Part shown: positions 43,330 to 53,005 of the stretch, piece by piece
How positions within the stretch are numbered: the first letter of the stretch is position 1
Layout: every line of letters begins with the position of its first letter
Assembly: GCF_014646335.1 (NCBI RefSeq)
Contig: NZ_BMNG01000001.1
Location: 364,235 to 428,234 of the forward strand
Origin: Streptomyces lasiicapitis
Lineage (GTDB): Bacteria > Actinomycetota > Actinomycetes > Streptomycetales > Streptomycetaceae
Reading direction: 5' to 3'
DNA: 64,000 nucleotides
Program-made: the position numbers and the translations under genes
Notes under the pieces: generated by a model
Told to the model about the DNA's origin: nothing
The model's input: the letters and a program-made list of their open reading frames with translations, nothing else
The model's database searches: none

Positions 43330-44903
43330 AGGCCCCAGTTGTCGATGATGCCGATGTCCTGGGCCGCGTTGTCGGTGACGCGGAGTTTCCATGTGCCGTT
43401 GGCCGTCTCCGAGGAGGCGTTGACGGTGTAGGAGGTGTTGATGTCGTCCGAGCTGCCGCCCACGCCGTAGTCCTTGAGGACGTAGGCGGAGTTGTCGGGG
43501 GCGACGAGTTCGATCTTCAGGTCACCGACGTACGTGTGCTTGATGGCGACCGGGACGCCGAGCGCGGCGGGGGCGTTGCCGGGGACGCCGGTGACGGTCA
43601 CCGGCGACTCGGAGGTGGCGTTGTCCCTGATCGCGACGTCCGCTCCGTTCTCGAACTTCGGTCCGGGCGGGTTGGTGCCGCCGGTGCCGACGTAGAGGAG
43701 GCGGTTGGGCGAGCCGGTGCCGGGGCTGCCGACGACGTTCGGGGTCGCGGCGGTCGTCAGCGCCGTGGAGACCTGCGCCGGGGTGGCCGACGGGTTCTCG
43801 GCGACGTACAGCGCCGCTGCGCCCGCGACGTGCGGGGACGCCATCGACGTACCGGAAATGGTGTTGGTCGCCGTGTCGTTGGTGTTCCACGCCGACGTGA
43901 TGCCCGAGCCCGGGGCGAACAGGTCGAGGACGGTGCCGAAGTTGGAGTAGGTCGCCTTGGCGTCGGTGTTGGTGGTGGCGCCGACGGTGATCGCCTCGGT
44001 GACGCGTGCGGGCGAGCGCGTGTTGGCGTTGGTGGACTCGTTGCCGGCGGCGACGGCGTAGGTGATGCCGGCGGCTATCGAGTTGCGTACGGCGGTGTCG
44101 AGCGCGCTGTCGGCGGGGCCGCCGAGGCTCATGTTGGCGACGGCGGGCTTGACCGCGTTCCTGGTCACCCAGTCGATGCCCGCGACGACCTGGGCGGTGG
44201 TGCCGGAGCCCTGGTTGTTGAGCACGCGGACGCCGACGATCTTGGCTTTCTTGGCGACGCCGTGCGCGATGCCGCCGACCGTGCCCGCGACGTGCGTGCC
44301 GTGGCCGTGGCCGTCCTGCGCGGTGTTGTCGTTGTCGATGGCGTCGTAGCCGTCGGCCGCGCGACCGCCGAAGTCCTGGTGGCTCTTACGGACACCGGTG
44401 TCGATGATGTAGACGGTGGCGCCCTCCCCGGCCTTGTCGGGGTAGGTGTACTTCTGGTCCAGCGGGAGGCTGCGCTGGTCGATGCGGTCCAGGCCCCACG
44501 ACGGCGGGTTGGGCTGGGTGGCGGCGACCGTGTACGTGCGGTTCTGCACGACGGAGGCGACGGCCGGGTCGGCGGCGAACTTCTTCGCCTCGGACTCGGA
44601 GGCCTCGACCTCATAGCCGTTGAGCACCTTCTTGTACGTGCGCTCGATGTCGGCGCCGTGCTTCTTCGCCAGTGCCCGGCCCTCGGCCGAGTCCGCCTTG
44701 GCGGCGTCCTTGTGCAGCGTGACGATATAGCTGTTCGCGACCGCGCCGGCGGCGCCCGCGTACTGAATCCGGCCTTCCGCCGCCTGCGGCTGCGCGGCCG
44801 CGGGGAGCGCGGACACGACGCCGAGGGCGACGGCGGTGGCGGCGGTCAGGGCAACCGTGCCCAGGCCGGCCAGTCTTCGGCGGGAGTGACGCATCACTGC
44901 CAT
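43320..44903 (-). CDS. secreted S8 subtilisin-like peptidase with P domain
   Basis: This is a 527-residue extracellular serine protease. Its parts are a signal peptide (~1-37, MAVMRHSRRRLAGLGTVALT, cleavage near PAAA-Q), an I9 propeptide (~57-125, SYIVTLHKDAAKADS ... VVQNRTYTV) and a catalytic domain with Asp168 (VYIIDTGV), His201 (DGHGHGTHVAGT), oxyanion Asn288 (AAGNES) and Ser353 (SGTSMASPHVAG). A C-terminal proprotein-convertase P domain (~430-527) follows, rich in beta strands (HTYVGDLKIELVAPDNSAYV, WKLRVTDNAAQD). The ATG at 44903 has GAGGAGG 9 nt upstream; the open frame to 45005 has none. It is autoprocessed and secreted by family analogy, for nutrient scavenging or developmental proteolysis. 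Confidence 0.94.
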   Translation of the reverse strand: MAVMRHSRRRLAGLGTVALTAATAVALGVVSALPAAAQPQAAEGRIQYAGAAGAVANSYIVTLHKDAAKADSAEGRALAKKHGADIERTYKKVLNGYEVEASESEAKKFAADPAVASVVQNRTYTVAATQPNPPSWGLDRIDQRSLPLDQKYTYPDKAGEGATVYIIDTGVRKSHQDFGGRAADGYDAIDNDNTAQDGHGHGTHVAGTVGGIAHGVAKKAKIVGVRVLNNQGSGTTAQVVAGIDWVTRNAVKPAVANMSLGGPADSALDTAVRNSIAAGITYAVAAGNESTNANTRSPARVTEAITVGATTNTDAKATYSNFGTVLDLFAPGSGITSAWNTNDTATNTISGTSMASPHVAGAAALYVAENPSATPAQVSTALTTAATPNVVGSPGTGSPNRLLYVGTGGTNPPGPKFENGADVAIRDNATSESPVTVTGVPGNAPAALGVPVAIKHTYVGDLKIELVAPDNSAYVLKDYGVGGSSDDINTSYTVNASSETANGTWKLRVTDNAAQDIGIIDNWGLQF

Positions 44904-45416
44904 CTGAGGGGTCCTCCTCAATCGGTGGTGCGCTGGTGGGGGATGCGACAGGGACATGACAGGCAGCACGACACAGCGGCGCCTTGACCACGCCGAGTTG
45001 ATCAATGGTCAACTCTCTGTCGCCGACGAAAGATTGGCGGATCCATAGGAATCCCACAAGGGCGTTGTTCGGACGTAACACGACTGCCATGCACCCGCCA
45101 TGACATGGCATCAATAATCCGTGCATTCCGCCCGCGGGGGTCGTGAGCAGCCCAGCTCCGGGGCCTTCCGCCCGGCTCTGCCGGACTGCGGCTTCCACGG
45201 GGCGGAGGGCGCGGGGGTGCGGTGATGGCGGGATTTCAGCCACCACGGATTTCTGGTGGGTGGGGGGATGGTGTAGGGGCGGGTGGGGTGAGTGGGTCAG
45301 GTGGGCGGTTGTGGGGAGGGTGAGCCGCCAACCGCACGCACCCCGCGCCCCCGGCCGTGGGACTCCGAGGGCGCGCCACCCCCGCTCCCCGCCCCCGGCC
45401 CCGCATCGTCGGCACC
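44904..45416. other. 513-bp divergent intergenic region
   Basis: No credible gene is seen. Near the subtilisin gene there is GTTGA-(7 nt)-TCAAC (44997-45013), an inverted repeat 94 nt before its start that could be a regulatory site. The rest is very GC-rich and homopolymer-like, without a clear promoter. Confidence 0.4.
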
Positions 45417-48137
45417 ATGCCCGCTCCCCTCGCCCTCACCTCCGCCCTGCTCGCCTCCGCCCTCGCCGCGGCCGCGCTCCCCCAGGGCCCCGCGACCCCG
45501 GACACCACCCCGCCCCAACCCCCGCGCTCCGCCTGCCCCGCGGGCCCCTGGGCGCCGACCTCCACCACCCGCGCCGCCCCCGACGACCCGCACCTCCCGT
45601 ACGTGGGCAACGGCTACCTGGGCGCCCGTGTCGCACCCGCCGGCACCGGATACGTCGCGCACGGCGGCAAGACCGGCTGGCCCCTCTACACCCCGGCCTA
45701 CGCCGGAACCTTCGCCTCCGGCCTGTACGCACGCGGCCCCGAGAACACCGCGGGCCGCGAGGCCATCGCCGCGCTGCCCACCTGGACGCCGCTCGACCTC
45801 ACCGTCGGCGGCGAGACGTACGGCCCGCGCAGCCGCGTCTCGCACTACCGCCAGACCCTCCACCTGCGCTGCGGCTTCGTCCGTACGTCGCTCACCTGGA
45901 CCACCGCCGACGGCCGCCGCACCGACCTCACGTACGACGTACTCGCCGACCGCACCCACGCCCACACCGCCGCCGTACGCCTCAGCCTCACCCCGCACTG
46001 GTCCGGCGGGGCCACGGTCACCGACCGCGTGGACGGGCGCGGGGCGCGGCGCGTGGCCCACACCGGCGGCGGCGCCCGCGGCAAGAACACGATGGACGTC
46101 ACCTTCCGCACCGACGGCACCCGCACGGACGGCGCCGTCGCCTCCACCCTCCGGGCCCCCGGCCGCACCCATCAGGCGCGCCCCGCGCGGGACTTGAGCG
46201 TGAGCCAGTCCGCGGACTTCGGGGTGCGGGCGGGCGGGACGTATCACGTCACGAAGTACGTGGGCGTCGACACGGAGCTGACCTCAGGCGCGTCGGGCGC
46301 CGCAGGTGCCTCGGACACCTCAGGTGCCTCGGGCGCCGCACAAAGCCCACGCACCTCGCGCACCCCACGCGAAGCCGCCCGGGACGCCTCCGTGAAAGCC
46401 GCGGCCCGCGGCTGGGACGCGCTGTTCGCCGCGCACACGGCGGCCTGGCGTACGGAGTGGGACACCTCGTCCATCGAGATCCCGTCCCGCCCCGACCTCC
46501 AGCTCTGGGTGCGCTCCTCGCAGTACGGCCTGCTGTCCTCGCTGCGCCGCGGCGCCCGCGACAGCATCGCGCCGACCGGCCTCACCAGCGACAACTACGC
46601 GGGCATGGTGTTCTGGGACGCCGAGACCTGGATGTTCCCGGCGCTGCTCGCCTCGCGCCCCGAACTCGCCCGCCCCGTCCTCGACTACCGCGGCCGCACC
46701 GCCGGCGCGGCCCGCGACAACGCCCGTAAGACATCGGTCAAGGGCCTCTTCTACCCCTGGACCAGCGCCAGCCGCGGCCGCCTGTGGACCGAGTGCCAGA
46801 GCTGGTACCCGCCGCACTGCGTGCAGCAGAACCACCTCCAGGGCGACATCGCGCTGGCCGCCTGGCAGTACTACCTCGCCACCGGCGACCGCGCCTGGCT
46901 GCGCGCGCACGGCTGGCCGCTGCTGCGCGGCATCGCCGAGTACTGGGCGGGCCGCACCACCCGCAATCCGGACGGCAGTTACTCGATCCAGAACGTCGCG
47001 GGGCCCGACGAGTACAGCAACGGCGTGACCGACGGCGTCTACACCAACGCCGTCGCCGCCACCGCCCTGCGCGCAGCCACCGGCGCCGCCCGCGCCCTCG
47101 GGCGCCCCGCCCCGGCCGACTGGACCCGGCAGGCCGAGCGGCTGCGCATCCCGTACGACCCCAAGCGCAAGATCTTCCTCCAGTACGACGGCTACAAGGG
47201 CTCGACCATCAAGCAGGCCGACACCGTCCTGCTGATCTACCCCTTGGACTGGCCGATGCCCGAGGGCGCCGCGGCCGCGACCCTCGACTACTACGCCGAG
47301 CGCAGCGACCCTGACGGCCCCGCGATGACCGACTCGGTGCACGCGATCGACGCCGCCGCCATCGGCGAGCCGGGCTGCTCCTCGTACACGTACTTGCAGC
47401 GCGCCTCGCGCCCCTTCGTACGCGGACCGTTCGCGCTGTTCTCGGAGGCGCGCGGCGAGAAGGCGGGCGCCGGCGACGCGCTCGCGGGCACCCCCGCGCA
47501 GGACTTCCTCACCGGCAAGGGCGGCTTCCTCCAGGTCTTCACGCACGGCCTGACGGGCCTGCGCCTTCGCGACTCCGACGCGCTGCGCCTCGACCCGACG
47601 CTGCCGCCGCAGCTCGGGTCCGGGGTCACGCTGCGCGGTCAGCGCTGGCGCGGCAGTACGTACGACATCGCCGTCGGCCCCGACGAGACGACGGTGACGC
47701 TGACGGCGGGGCACCCCTTCACGGTGGAGTCCCCGCAGGGGCGCGTACGGGTGGAAAGGGGCGCGCCGGGCGTGCTCGCTACGCGGCGGCCCGACCGCAC
47801 GCCGACCGCGGACGCCGCGCGCTGCCGCCCTGCGACGGCCACGTCCGAGGACTCCGGTCTGTACGCGGCCGCCGCGGTGGACGGCAGCGACGTCACCGCG
47901 TGGTCGCCCGCCGCGAAGACCCGGCAGGCCACGCTCACCGTCGACCTGGGCCGCGAGGTGCACGTCCGGGACGTGACCGCGCGCTGGGGCGTGCGGCCCG
48001 CGGACTTCGCCGTCGAGACGTCGGGGGACGGGCGCGAGTGGGGTGCGCCGGGAAGCGGGCCCGCGCGGTTCGCCCGTGTGACGGTGCGGGTGGGGGAACG
48101 GGTGCCTGAGCTGCGGGAGTTGCGGGTGAGCGAGTAG
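45417..48137 (+). CDS. glycoside hydrolase family 65 protein (trehalase/ATHL1-like)
   Basis: This 906-residue protein has a likely signal peptide without a strong basic start (LALTSALLASALAAAALPQG). A GH65 N-terminal beta-sandwich follows (PYVGNGYLGARVAPAGTGYV), then an (alpha/alpha)6 catalytic barrel with WDAETWMFPALL and VAGPDEYSNGVTDGVYTN, where Glu532 is the expected general acid. QADTVLLIYPLDW and a jelly-roll follow. From ~790 on there is a discoidin-like (F5/8 type C) domain (ATSEDSGLYAAAAVDGSDVT, TVDLGREVHVRDVTARWGV) that may bind carbohydrate. It would cleave an alpha-linked disaccharide such as trehalose, kojibiose or glucosyl-hydroxylysine type substrates; hydrolase versus phosphorylase cannot be decided, but secretion favours hydrolase. 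An Ala/Ser/Gly linker (~285-310) interrupts the N domain. No RBS is seen. Confidence 0.83.
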   Translation: MPAPLALTSALLASALAAAALPQGPATPDTTPPQPPRSACPAGPWAPTSTTRAAPDDPHLPYVGNGYLGARVAPAGTGYVAHGGKTGWPLYTPAYAGTFASGLYARGPENTAGREAIAALPTWTPLDLTVGGETYGPRSRVSHYRQTLHLRCGFVRTSLTWTTADGRRTDLTYDVLADRTHAHTAAVRLSLTPHWSGGATVTDRVDGRGARRVAHTGGGARGKNTMDVTFRTDGTRTDGAVASTLRAPGRTHQARPARDLSVSQSADFGVRAGGTYHVTKYVGVDTELTSGASGAAGASDTSGASGAAQSPRTSRTPREAARDASVKAAARGWDALFAAHTAAWRTEWDTSSIEIPSRPDLQLWVRSSQYGLLSSLRRGARDSIAPTGLTSDNYAGMVFWDAETWMFPALLASRPELARPVLDYRGRTAGAARDNARKTSVKGLFYPWTSASRGRLWTECQSWYPPHCVQQNHLQGDIALAAWQYYLATGDRAWLRAHGWPLLRGIAEYWAGRTTRNPDGSYSIQNVAGPDEYSNGVTDGVYTNAVAATALRAATGAARALGRPAPADWTRQAERLRIPYDPKRKIFLQYDGYKGSTIKQADTVLLIYPLDWPMPEGAAAATLDYYAERSDPDGPAMTDSVHAIDAAAIGEPGCSSYTYLQRASRPFVRGPFALFSEARGEKAGAGDALAGTPAQDFLTGKGGFLQVFTHGLTGLRLRDSDALRLDPTLPPQLGSGVTLRGQRWRGSTYDIAVGPDETTVTLTAGHPFTVESPQGRVRVERGAPGVLATRRPDRTPTADAARCRPATATSEDSGLYAAAAVDGSDVTAWSPAAKTRQATLTVDLGREVHVRDVTARWGVRPADFAVETSGDGREWGAPGSGPARFARVTVRVGERVPELRELRVSE

Positions 48138-48154
48138 CCCCTGGAGGGGCTGAG

Positions 48155-48661
48155 TCACGTGATCGAGGTGTCGCCGTGCAGTTCCAGGAGCTTGCGGAGC
48201 AGCGCGGCGGCACCGGCGACCTCCTCGGGGTCGAGGCCGTCGAGGAGGCGCTCGTAGTTGCTGAGGTGGTTGACCATGAGCGCGTCCGTGAGCTGCTTGC
48301 CGTGCTCGGTGAGCCTGATCCGCACGGTCCGCCGGTCGGCGCCGTCCCTGACCCGCTCCACCAGGCCCTTGGCCTCCATGCGGTCGATCCGGTTGGTGAT
48401 GGCGCCGGAGGTCACCATGGCCGCCTTGAGGAAGGCGCCGGCGGTCAGGGCGTAGGGCGGGCCCGAGCGGCGCAGGGTCGTCAGGACGTCGAACTCGCCC
48501 GACTCCACGCCGTGTTCGGCGCAGAACGCCTTCAGCTCCCGGTCCACGAAGCGGTGCGCGCGCTGGATCCTGGCCATGAGCTGGACCGGCCAGAGGTCGT
48601 CCGCCAGATCGGGCCGCTCCTTCTCCCACTGCCCGACGATCGCGTCCACGGCGTCACTCAT
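48155..48661 (-). CDS. MarR family transcriptional regulator
   Basis: This 168-residue winged-helix repressor has a helical N-terminus with IQRAHRFVDRELKAFCAEHG, the DNA-binding region GEFDVLTTLRRSGPPYALTA ... TSGAITNRIDRMEAKGLVER, and the wing VRDGADRRTVRIRLTEHGKQ, followed by a dimerisation helix. Cys in FCAEHG is a possible redox or ligand sensor. The ATG at 48661 has GGGAG 8 nt upstream; the ATG-less extension upstream is rejected. It is divergent from the nitroreductase-family gene, with a perfect palindrome between them, which suggests that it represses itself and that gene. Confidence 0.9.
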   Translation of the reverse strand: MSDAVDAIVGQWEKERPDLADDLWPVQLMARIQRAHRFVDRELKAFCAEHGVESGEFDVLTTLRRSGPPYALTAGAFLKAAMVTSGAITNRIDRMEAKGLVERVRDGADRRTVRIRLTEHGKQLTDALMVNHLSNYERLLDGLDPEEVAGAAALLRKLLELHGDTSIT

Positions 48662-48716
48662 GCCGGCCACTCCCTCTCTCACTACTCTCTGCTTCTCGCT
48701 TCTTCAGCGCTGACCT

Positions 48717-48730
48717 TCTCAATGCTAAGA
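48717..48730. promoter_or_regulatory. second MarR-like site (imperfect)
   Basis: TCTCAATGCTAAGA matches the perfect palindrome at 48763-48776 in 11 of 14 positions. It lies closer to the MarR gene, so it may serve autoregulation. Confidence 0.4.
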
Positions 48731-48762
48731 CACTTGACGCTGAAAGAACCCCCGTGCTTTTA

Positions 48763-48776
48763 TCTCAACGTTGAGA
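48763..48776. promoter_or_regulatory. MarR operator candidate
   Basis: TCTCAACGTTGAGA is a perfect 14-bp palindrome 48 nt before the nitroreductase-family start codon. It overlaps the expected -10/+1 region of that promoter: a possible -35 TTGACG at 48734-48739 and a weak -10 at 48758-48763. Confidence 0.6.
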
Positions 48777-48824
48777 CTTTCAGTCTTGAGAAAACGAAGC
48801 CAGAGACAACGAAGGAGCCCCGCC

Positions 48825-49445
48825 ATGTCCGCACCCTCCCCCCTCGCCCCGACCTCCCCGCTCACCCTCGCCCCCGCCGCCCAGGACCTCCTCTTCCGCG
48901 AGGCCCGCACCGCGAACACCTTCACCGACGAGCCCGTCACGGACGACCAGATCCAGGCGATCTACGACCTGGTCAAGTACGGCCCCACGGCCTTCAACCA
49001 GTCGCCCCTGCGCGTGATACTCGTCCGCACCCCCGAGGCCCGCGAACGCCTGGTCCAGCACATGGCCGAGGGCAACCGCCCCAAGACCGCGACCGCCCCG
49101 CTCGTCGCGATCCTCGCCACGGACCACGAGTTCCACGAGGAGCTGCCGCGGCTCGTGCCGCACGCTCCCGGCATCGGCGAGACGTACTTCTCGGAGCGCG
49201 CGGTCCGCGAGGAGTCCGCCCTGGTCAACGGGACGCTGCAGGCGGCGTACTTCATCGTCGGCGTCCGCGCGGCGGGCCTCGCCGCCGGGCCGATGACGGG
49301 TTACGACGCCGAGGGCCTGCGCAAGGAGTTCCTGGACGACGACCACGAGCCGCTGATGGTCGTCAACATCGGCAGGCCGGGCGAGGACGCGTGGTTCCCG
49401 CGGTCGCCTCGGCTCGCGTACGAGGACGTCGTGACGTCGGTCTGA
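48825..49445 (+). CDS. malonic semialdehyde reductase / nitroreductase family (RutE-like)
   Basis: This 206-residue flavin-dependent oxidoreductase of the nitroreductase fold resembles RutE/YdfN-type malonic semialdehyde reductases. Key stretches are DLLFREARTANTFTDEPVTD, YDLVKYGPTAFNQSPLRVIL (FMN-binding Asn-Gln-Ser), GNRPKTATAPLVAILATDHE and AAGLAAGPMTGYDAEGLRKE. The start ATG has GAAGGAG 7 nt upstream. It is divergent from MarR and probably repressed by it. MarR-controlled members of this fold can also reduce quinones or electrophiles, so the physiological substrate is open. A close paralogue is at 58845-59435. Confidence 0.85.
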   Translation: MSAPSPLAPTSPLTLAPAAQDLLFREARTANTFTDEPVTDDQIQAIYDLVKYGPTAFNQSPLRVILVRTPEARERLVQHMAEGNRPKTATAPLVAILATDHEFHEELPRLVPHAPGIGETYFSERAVREESALVNGTLQAAYFIVGVRAAGLAAGPMTGYDAEGLRKEFLDDDHEPLMVVNIGRPGEDAWFPRSPRLAYEDVVTSV

Positions 49446-49539
49446 GCGCGGGGGCCGTCCGGCCCGCTCCGGCCACTCGGCCACCTCACTCACCACTCAC
49501 CCAGCGGCCCGCTCCGCCGCTTCCGCTTCAGGGGGACCC

Positions 49540-50853
49540 GTGTCCAGCACCACCGCACCCGCCGCCACCGTCACACCGCCCACCACCGCGTCCGCCACCG
49601 TCACACCGCCCACCACCGCGTCCGCCTCCGGCTCCCGCAACGGCACCCGCGCCGAAACCGGAAGCCGAACCGAAAGCGGCACCCGCCCCGCCCAAGTCCC
49701 CATCTTCTGGCTGGCGTTGCTCGCCGCGCCGGTGGCCGCCGGGGCCAACGCGCCGGTGCTGATCCTGCCGGACCTGGCGCGCTCGTTCGGGGTCGCGACG
49801 GCGACGGCGACATGGATGGTGACCGCGTTCGCGTGGGCCATGGCGGCGGGAACGCCGCTGCTCGCGGCCCTGCTGCGGCGCCGCGGGCTGCGGCCGCTGC
49901 TTCGGCTGAGCACGGCGCTCGTACTCGGCGGCACAGCGCTGGTCGCGGTCGCGCCGTGGCTGCCGGTGGCCCTCGCGGGCCGGGTCGCGCAGTCGCTGGG
50001 CGGCGCGGGCCTGGTGGCGGCGGCGATGAACCTGGCGGGGAGCGCGCGCAGGATGGGCGTGATCAGCTCCGGCTTCGGTGTCCTTGGCGCGGCGGGCCCG
50101 CTGCTCGGCGCGACGCTCACGGACGCGGTGTCGTGGCGGCTTGCGTTCGCGGTGTCGGCGCTGGCGGTGCTCGCGGTGCCGGCGGTGTCGCGGTACGCCC
50201 GTCGGACGCCGCCCGGGGTGGGCCGCTTCGACGCCCGCGGCGCGGCCCTGCTCATCGCACTCGCCACCTCCCTGATCCTGCTGCCGAGCACCCCTCTCCC
50301 GGCACTGGCGGCAGCCCTGCTCACGGGCCTGCTCCTCACCCTGCACATCCGCCGCCGCCCGGAAGGCTTCGTACCGGTACGCCTGCTCCGCTCCCCCGTC
50401 TTCCTCATCTCCGCGGCGCTCGGCGTAACGCTCTCCACCACGTACTTCACGCTCCTGTTCACGGTGCCGAGCCTGCTGCAGGACCGGGCGGGCTGGTCGA
50501 AGGGCGCGATCGGCACGGGCCAGCTCCTGACCCTGCTCACGGCGTCGGCGCTGTCGTGGCTGCTGGCGGCGGGCTCGGCGCGGCTCGGCCGGACGGCGGT
50601 CCGCGCGACGCTGATCACGGTGGGCGCGGCGGCGGTGGCGACGGCGGCCCTGGCCGACTCCGGCCCCCTGCTCCTCCTCGCGGCGGGCGCGGCGGCCTTC
50701 ACGGCGACGGGCGCCAACGCCACCCTCTCGGTCCACGCGGCCTCAGCGGGCCCCGACTCCCACCGCCCCACGGCCATAGGCCTCTTCGCCCTCAGCTACC
50801 AACTGGGCGGCGCCTTCGGCCCAGGCATAGCCACGATGCTGGTCCTCGCCTAG
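49540..50853 (+). CDS. MFS transporter (drug-resistance/efflux type)
   Basis: This 437-residue major facilitator has about 12 hydrophobic segments from residue 52 (PIFWLALLAAPVAAGANAPV). The motif-A region is degenerate; motif C-like GVLGAAGPLLGATLTDAVSWRLAF is typical of 14- and 12-helix drug:proton antiporters. The first ~50 residues are a Thr/Pro/Ser-rich extension with an exact ATVTPPTTAS duplication encoded by a 30-bp tandem repeat. The GTG start has GGGGGA close upstream, but the true start could lie after the repeat. It lies 94 nt behind the reductase gene in the same direction and may belong to the MarR-controlled unit: a detoxification pair of reductase and exporter. Confidence 0.85.
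   Translation: MSSTTAPAATVTPPTTASATVTPPTTASASGSRNGTRAETGSRTESGTRPAQVPIFWLALLAAPVAAGANAPVLILPDLARSFGVATATATWMVTAFAWAMAAGTPLLAALLRRRGLRPLLRLSTALVLGGTALVAVAPWLPVALAGRVAQSLGGAGLVAAAMNLAGSARRMGVISSGFGVLGAAGPLLGATLTDAVSWRLAFAVSALAVLAVPAVSRYARRTPPGVGRFDARGAALLIALATSLILLPSTPLPALAAALLTGLLLTLHIRRRPEGFVPVRLLRSPVFLISAALGVTLSTTYFTLLFTVPSLLQDRAGWSKGAIGTGQLLTLLTASALSWLLAAGSARLGRTAVRATLITVGAAAVATAALADSGPLLLLAAGAAAFTATGANATLSVHAASAGPDSHRPTAIGLFALSYQLGGAFGPGIATMLVLA
49564..49623 (+). repeat. 30-bp exact tandem duplication
   Basis: Two identical 30-bp units (49564-49593 and 49594-49623) in the MFS coding region encode a duplicated ATVTPPTTAS. Confidence 0.9.
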
Positions 50854-50877
50854 CCCTTGCCCGACCAGAAAGCACCA

Positions 50878-50910
50878 AGGCCCCTGCCCGGAACACCCGG
50901 GCAGGGGCCT
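50878..50910 (+). terminator. MFS gene terminator
   Basis: A perfect 14-bp stem (50878-50891 with 50897-50910) with a 5-nt loop lies 24 nt after the stop codon. Confidence 0.8.
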
Positions 50911-50952
50911 GACCCATGCTTTCGGCCACGGACCCCCGTACCGACAAACCGC

Positions 50953-50958
50953 TACCGT
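50953..50958 (+). promoter_or_regulatory. -10 box for leaderless second Uma2 gene
   Basis: TACCGT lies 6 nt before the ATG at 50965. Confidence 0.5.
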
Positions 50959-50964
50959 GATGCC

Positions 50965-51546
50965 ATGACCGCACTGCCCGACTGGATGCGCCCGCCCCGC
51001 GCGGAAGGCTGGTTCGCGGAGGACCTGGACCGCCTCCCCGAGGCGCCTCGCCACACCGAGCTGATCGACGGAGCGCTCGTCTTCATGATGTCCCCACAGA
51101 GGTGGTGGCACGGCCACCTCGTCACGATGCTCACTGTTGCCCTGATGGAGCAGGCGCCCCCGAACGCCAGAGTCGGGCGCGAGATGACGATCAAGCTCGA
51201 CCAGCGCAACCGTCCCGAGCCGGATCTGCTGGTGACAACGGCTGCCTTCGAGGGGGACCGGACCTGGTTCACACCGGAGGAAGTACGGCTCGTCGTAGAG
51301 GTCGTCTCCCCCGAGTCCGCCCACCTTGACCGTACGGTCAAGCTCCGCAAGTACGCCGAAGCCGGGATCCCGCACTACTGGCTGATCGAAGACGAGGACG
51401 GCGCACCCGTCGTCCACGTCTACGAACTCGACGAGCCGACCCGCGCCTACACCCCGGCAAGCATCGCCCGCGGCACACTCCAGCGCTCGGTGCCCTTCGA
51501 CATCGCCCTCGACCTGAAGCAGCTCACTCCGCCTCGACGCACCTGA
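50965..51546 (+). CDS. Uma2 family (PD-(D/E)XK-like) protein
   Basis: This 193-residue Uma2 protein is more typical of the family than the one at 13030. It shows HTELIDGALVFMMSPQRWWH, LDQRNRPEPDLLVTT (PD motif), VRLVVEVVSPESAHLDRTVK (E-V/S-P-E then Lys), KLRKYAEAGIPHYWLIEDED and VYELDEPTRAY. The start is fixed by the -10 box; there is no RBS and the upstream part of the frame overlaps the terminator. An in-frame ATG is not available earlier. Nuclease activity is inferred from the fold. It is convergent with ychF, 19 nt away. Confidence 0.86.
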   Translation: MTALPDWMRPPRAEGWFAEDLDRLPEAPRHTELIDGALVFMMSPQRWWHGHLVTMLTVALMEQAPPNARVGREMTIKLDQRNRPEPDLLVTTAAFEGDRTWFTPEEVRLVVEVVSPESAHLDRTVKLRKYAEAGIPHYWLIEDEDGAPVVHVYELDEPTRAYTPASIARGTLQRSVPFDIALDLKQLTPPRRT

Positions 51547-51565
51547 GACGGAGCACGGCCGACCG

Positions 51566-52654
<1,089 letters not shown>

Positions 52655-53005
52655 GTTGCGACTTCCCGTACGTGAGGACTGGCGTGAGGGCTGGCTGGGC
52701 GCGGCCCGGGGAGGTCGGCGGCGTTGCGGCGCCGTCCTCGTCTTCCGGGGCGATCCACCAGTCTACGGCGTGCCGCGCGCCGTCTCGGCGCCCCGTCTCC
52801 GAAAGGGCGCCCCCGGCCGCGCCGCGCACCACGCCCGGCGCGACGCCCCGCCCCTTCCCGCACACCGCCGCCCCGTCGCCGAAAGGCCGCCCGCGCCCCC
52901 GTCGGGCCCGCCCCGTACCGCCGCCCTGTCGAACACGTGGCCAAGCTCGGCCAAAGCGCGTGTCCCAAACCGGATTAACCGCCCGGTCGGACCTAGGTTG
53001 GTCCG
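52655..53005. other. 351-bp intergenic region between divergent ychF and DUF6542-like genes
   Basis: It is GC-rich with no credible gene. It holds the upstream region of ychF and, at its right end, the leaderless promoter of the DUF6542-like gene with a nearby GGACC-(6 nt)-GGTCC inverted repeat (52989-53004). Confidence 0.4.
52994..52999 (+). promoter_or_regulatory. -10 box for leaderless DUF6542-like gene
   Basis: TAGGTT lies 6 nt before the GTG at 53006. Confidence 0.5.
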
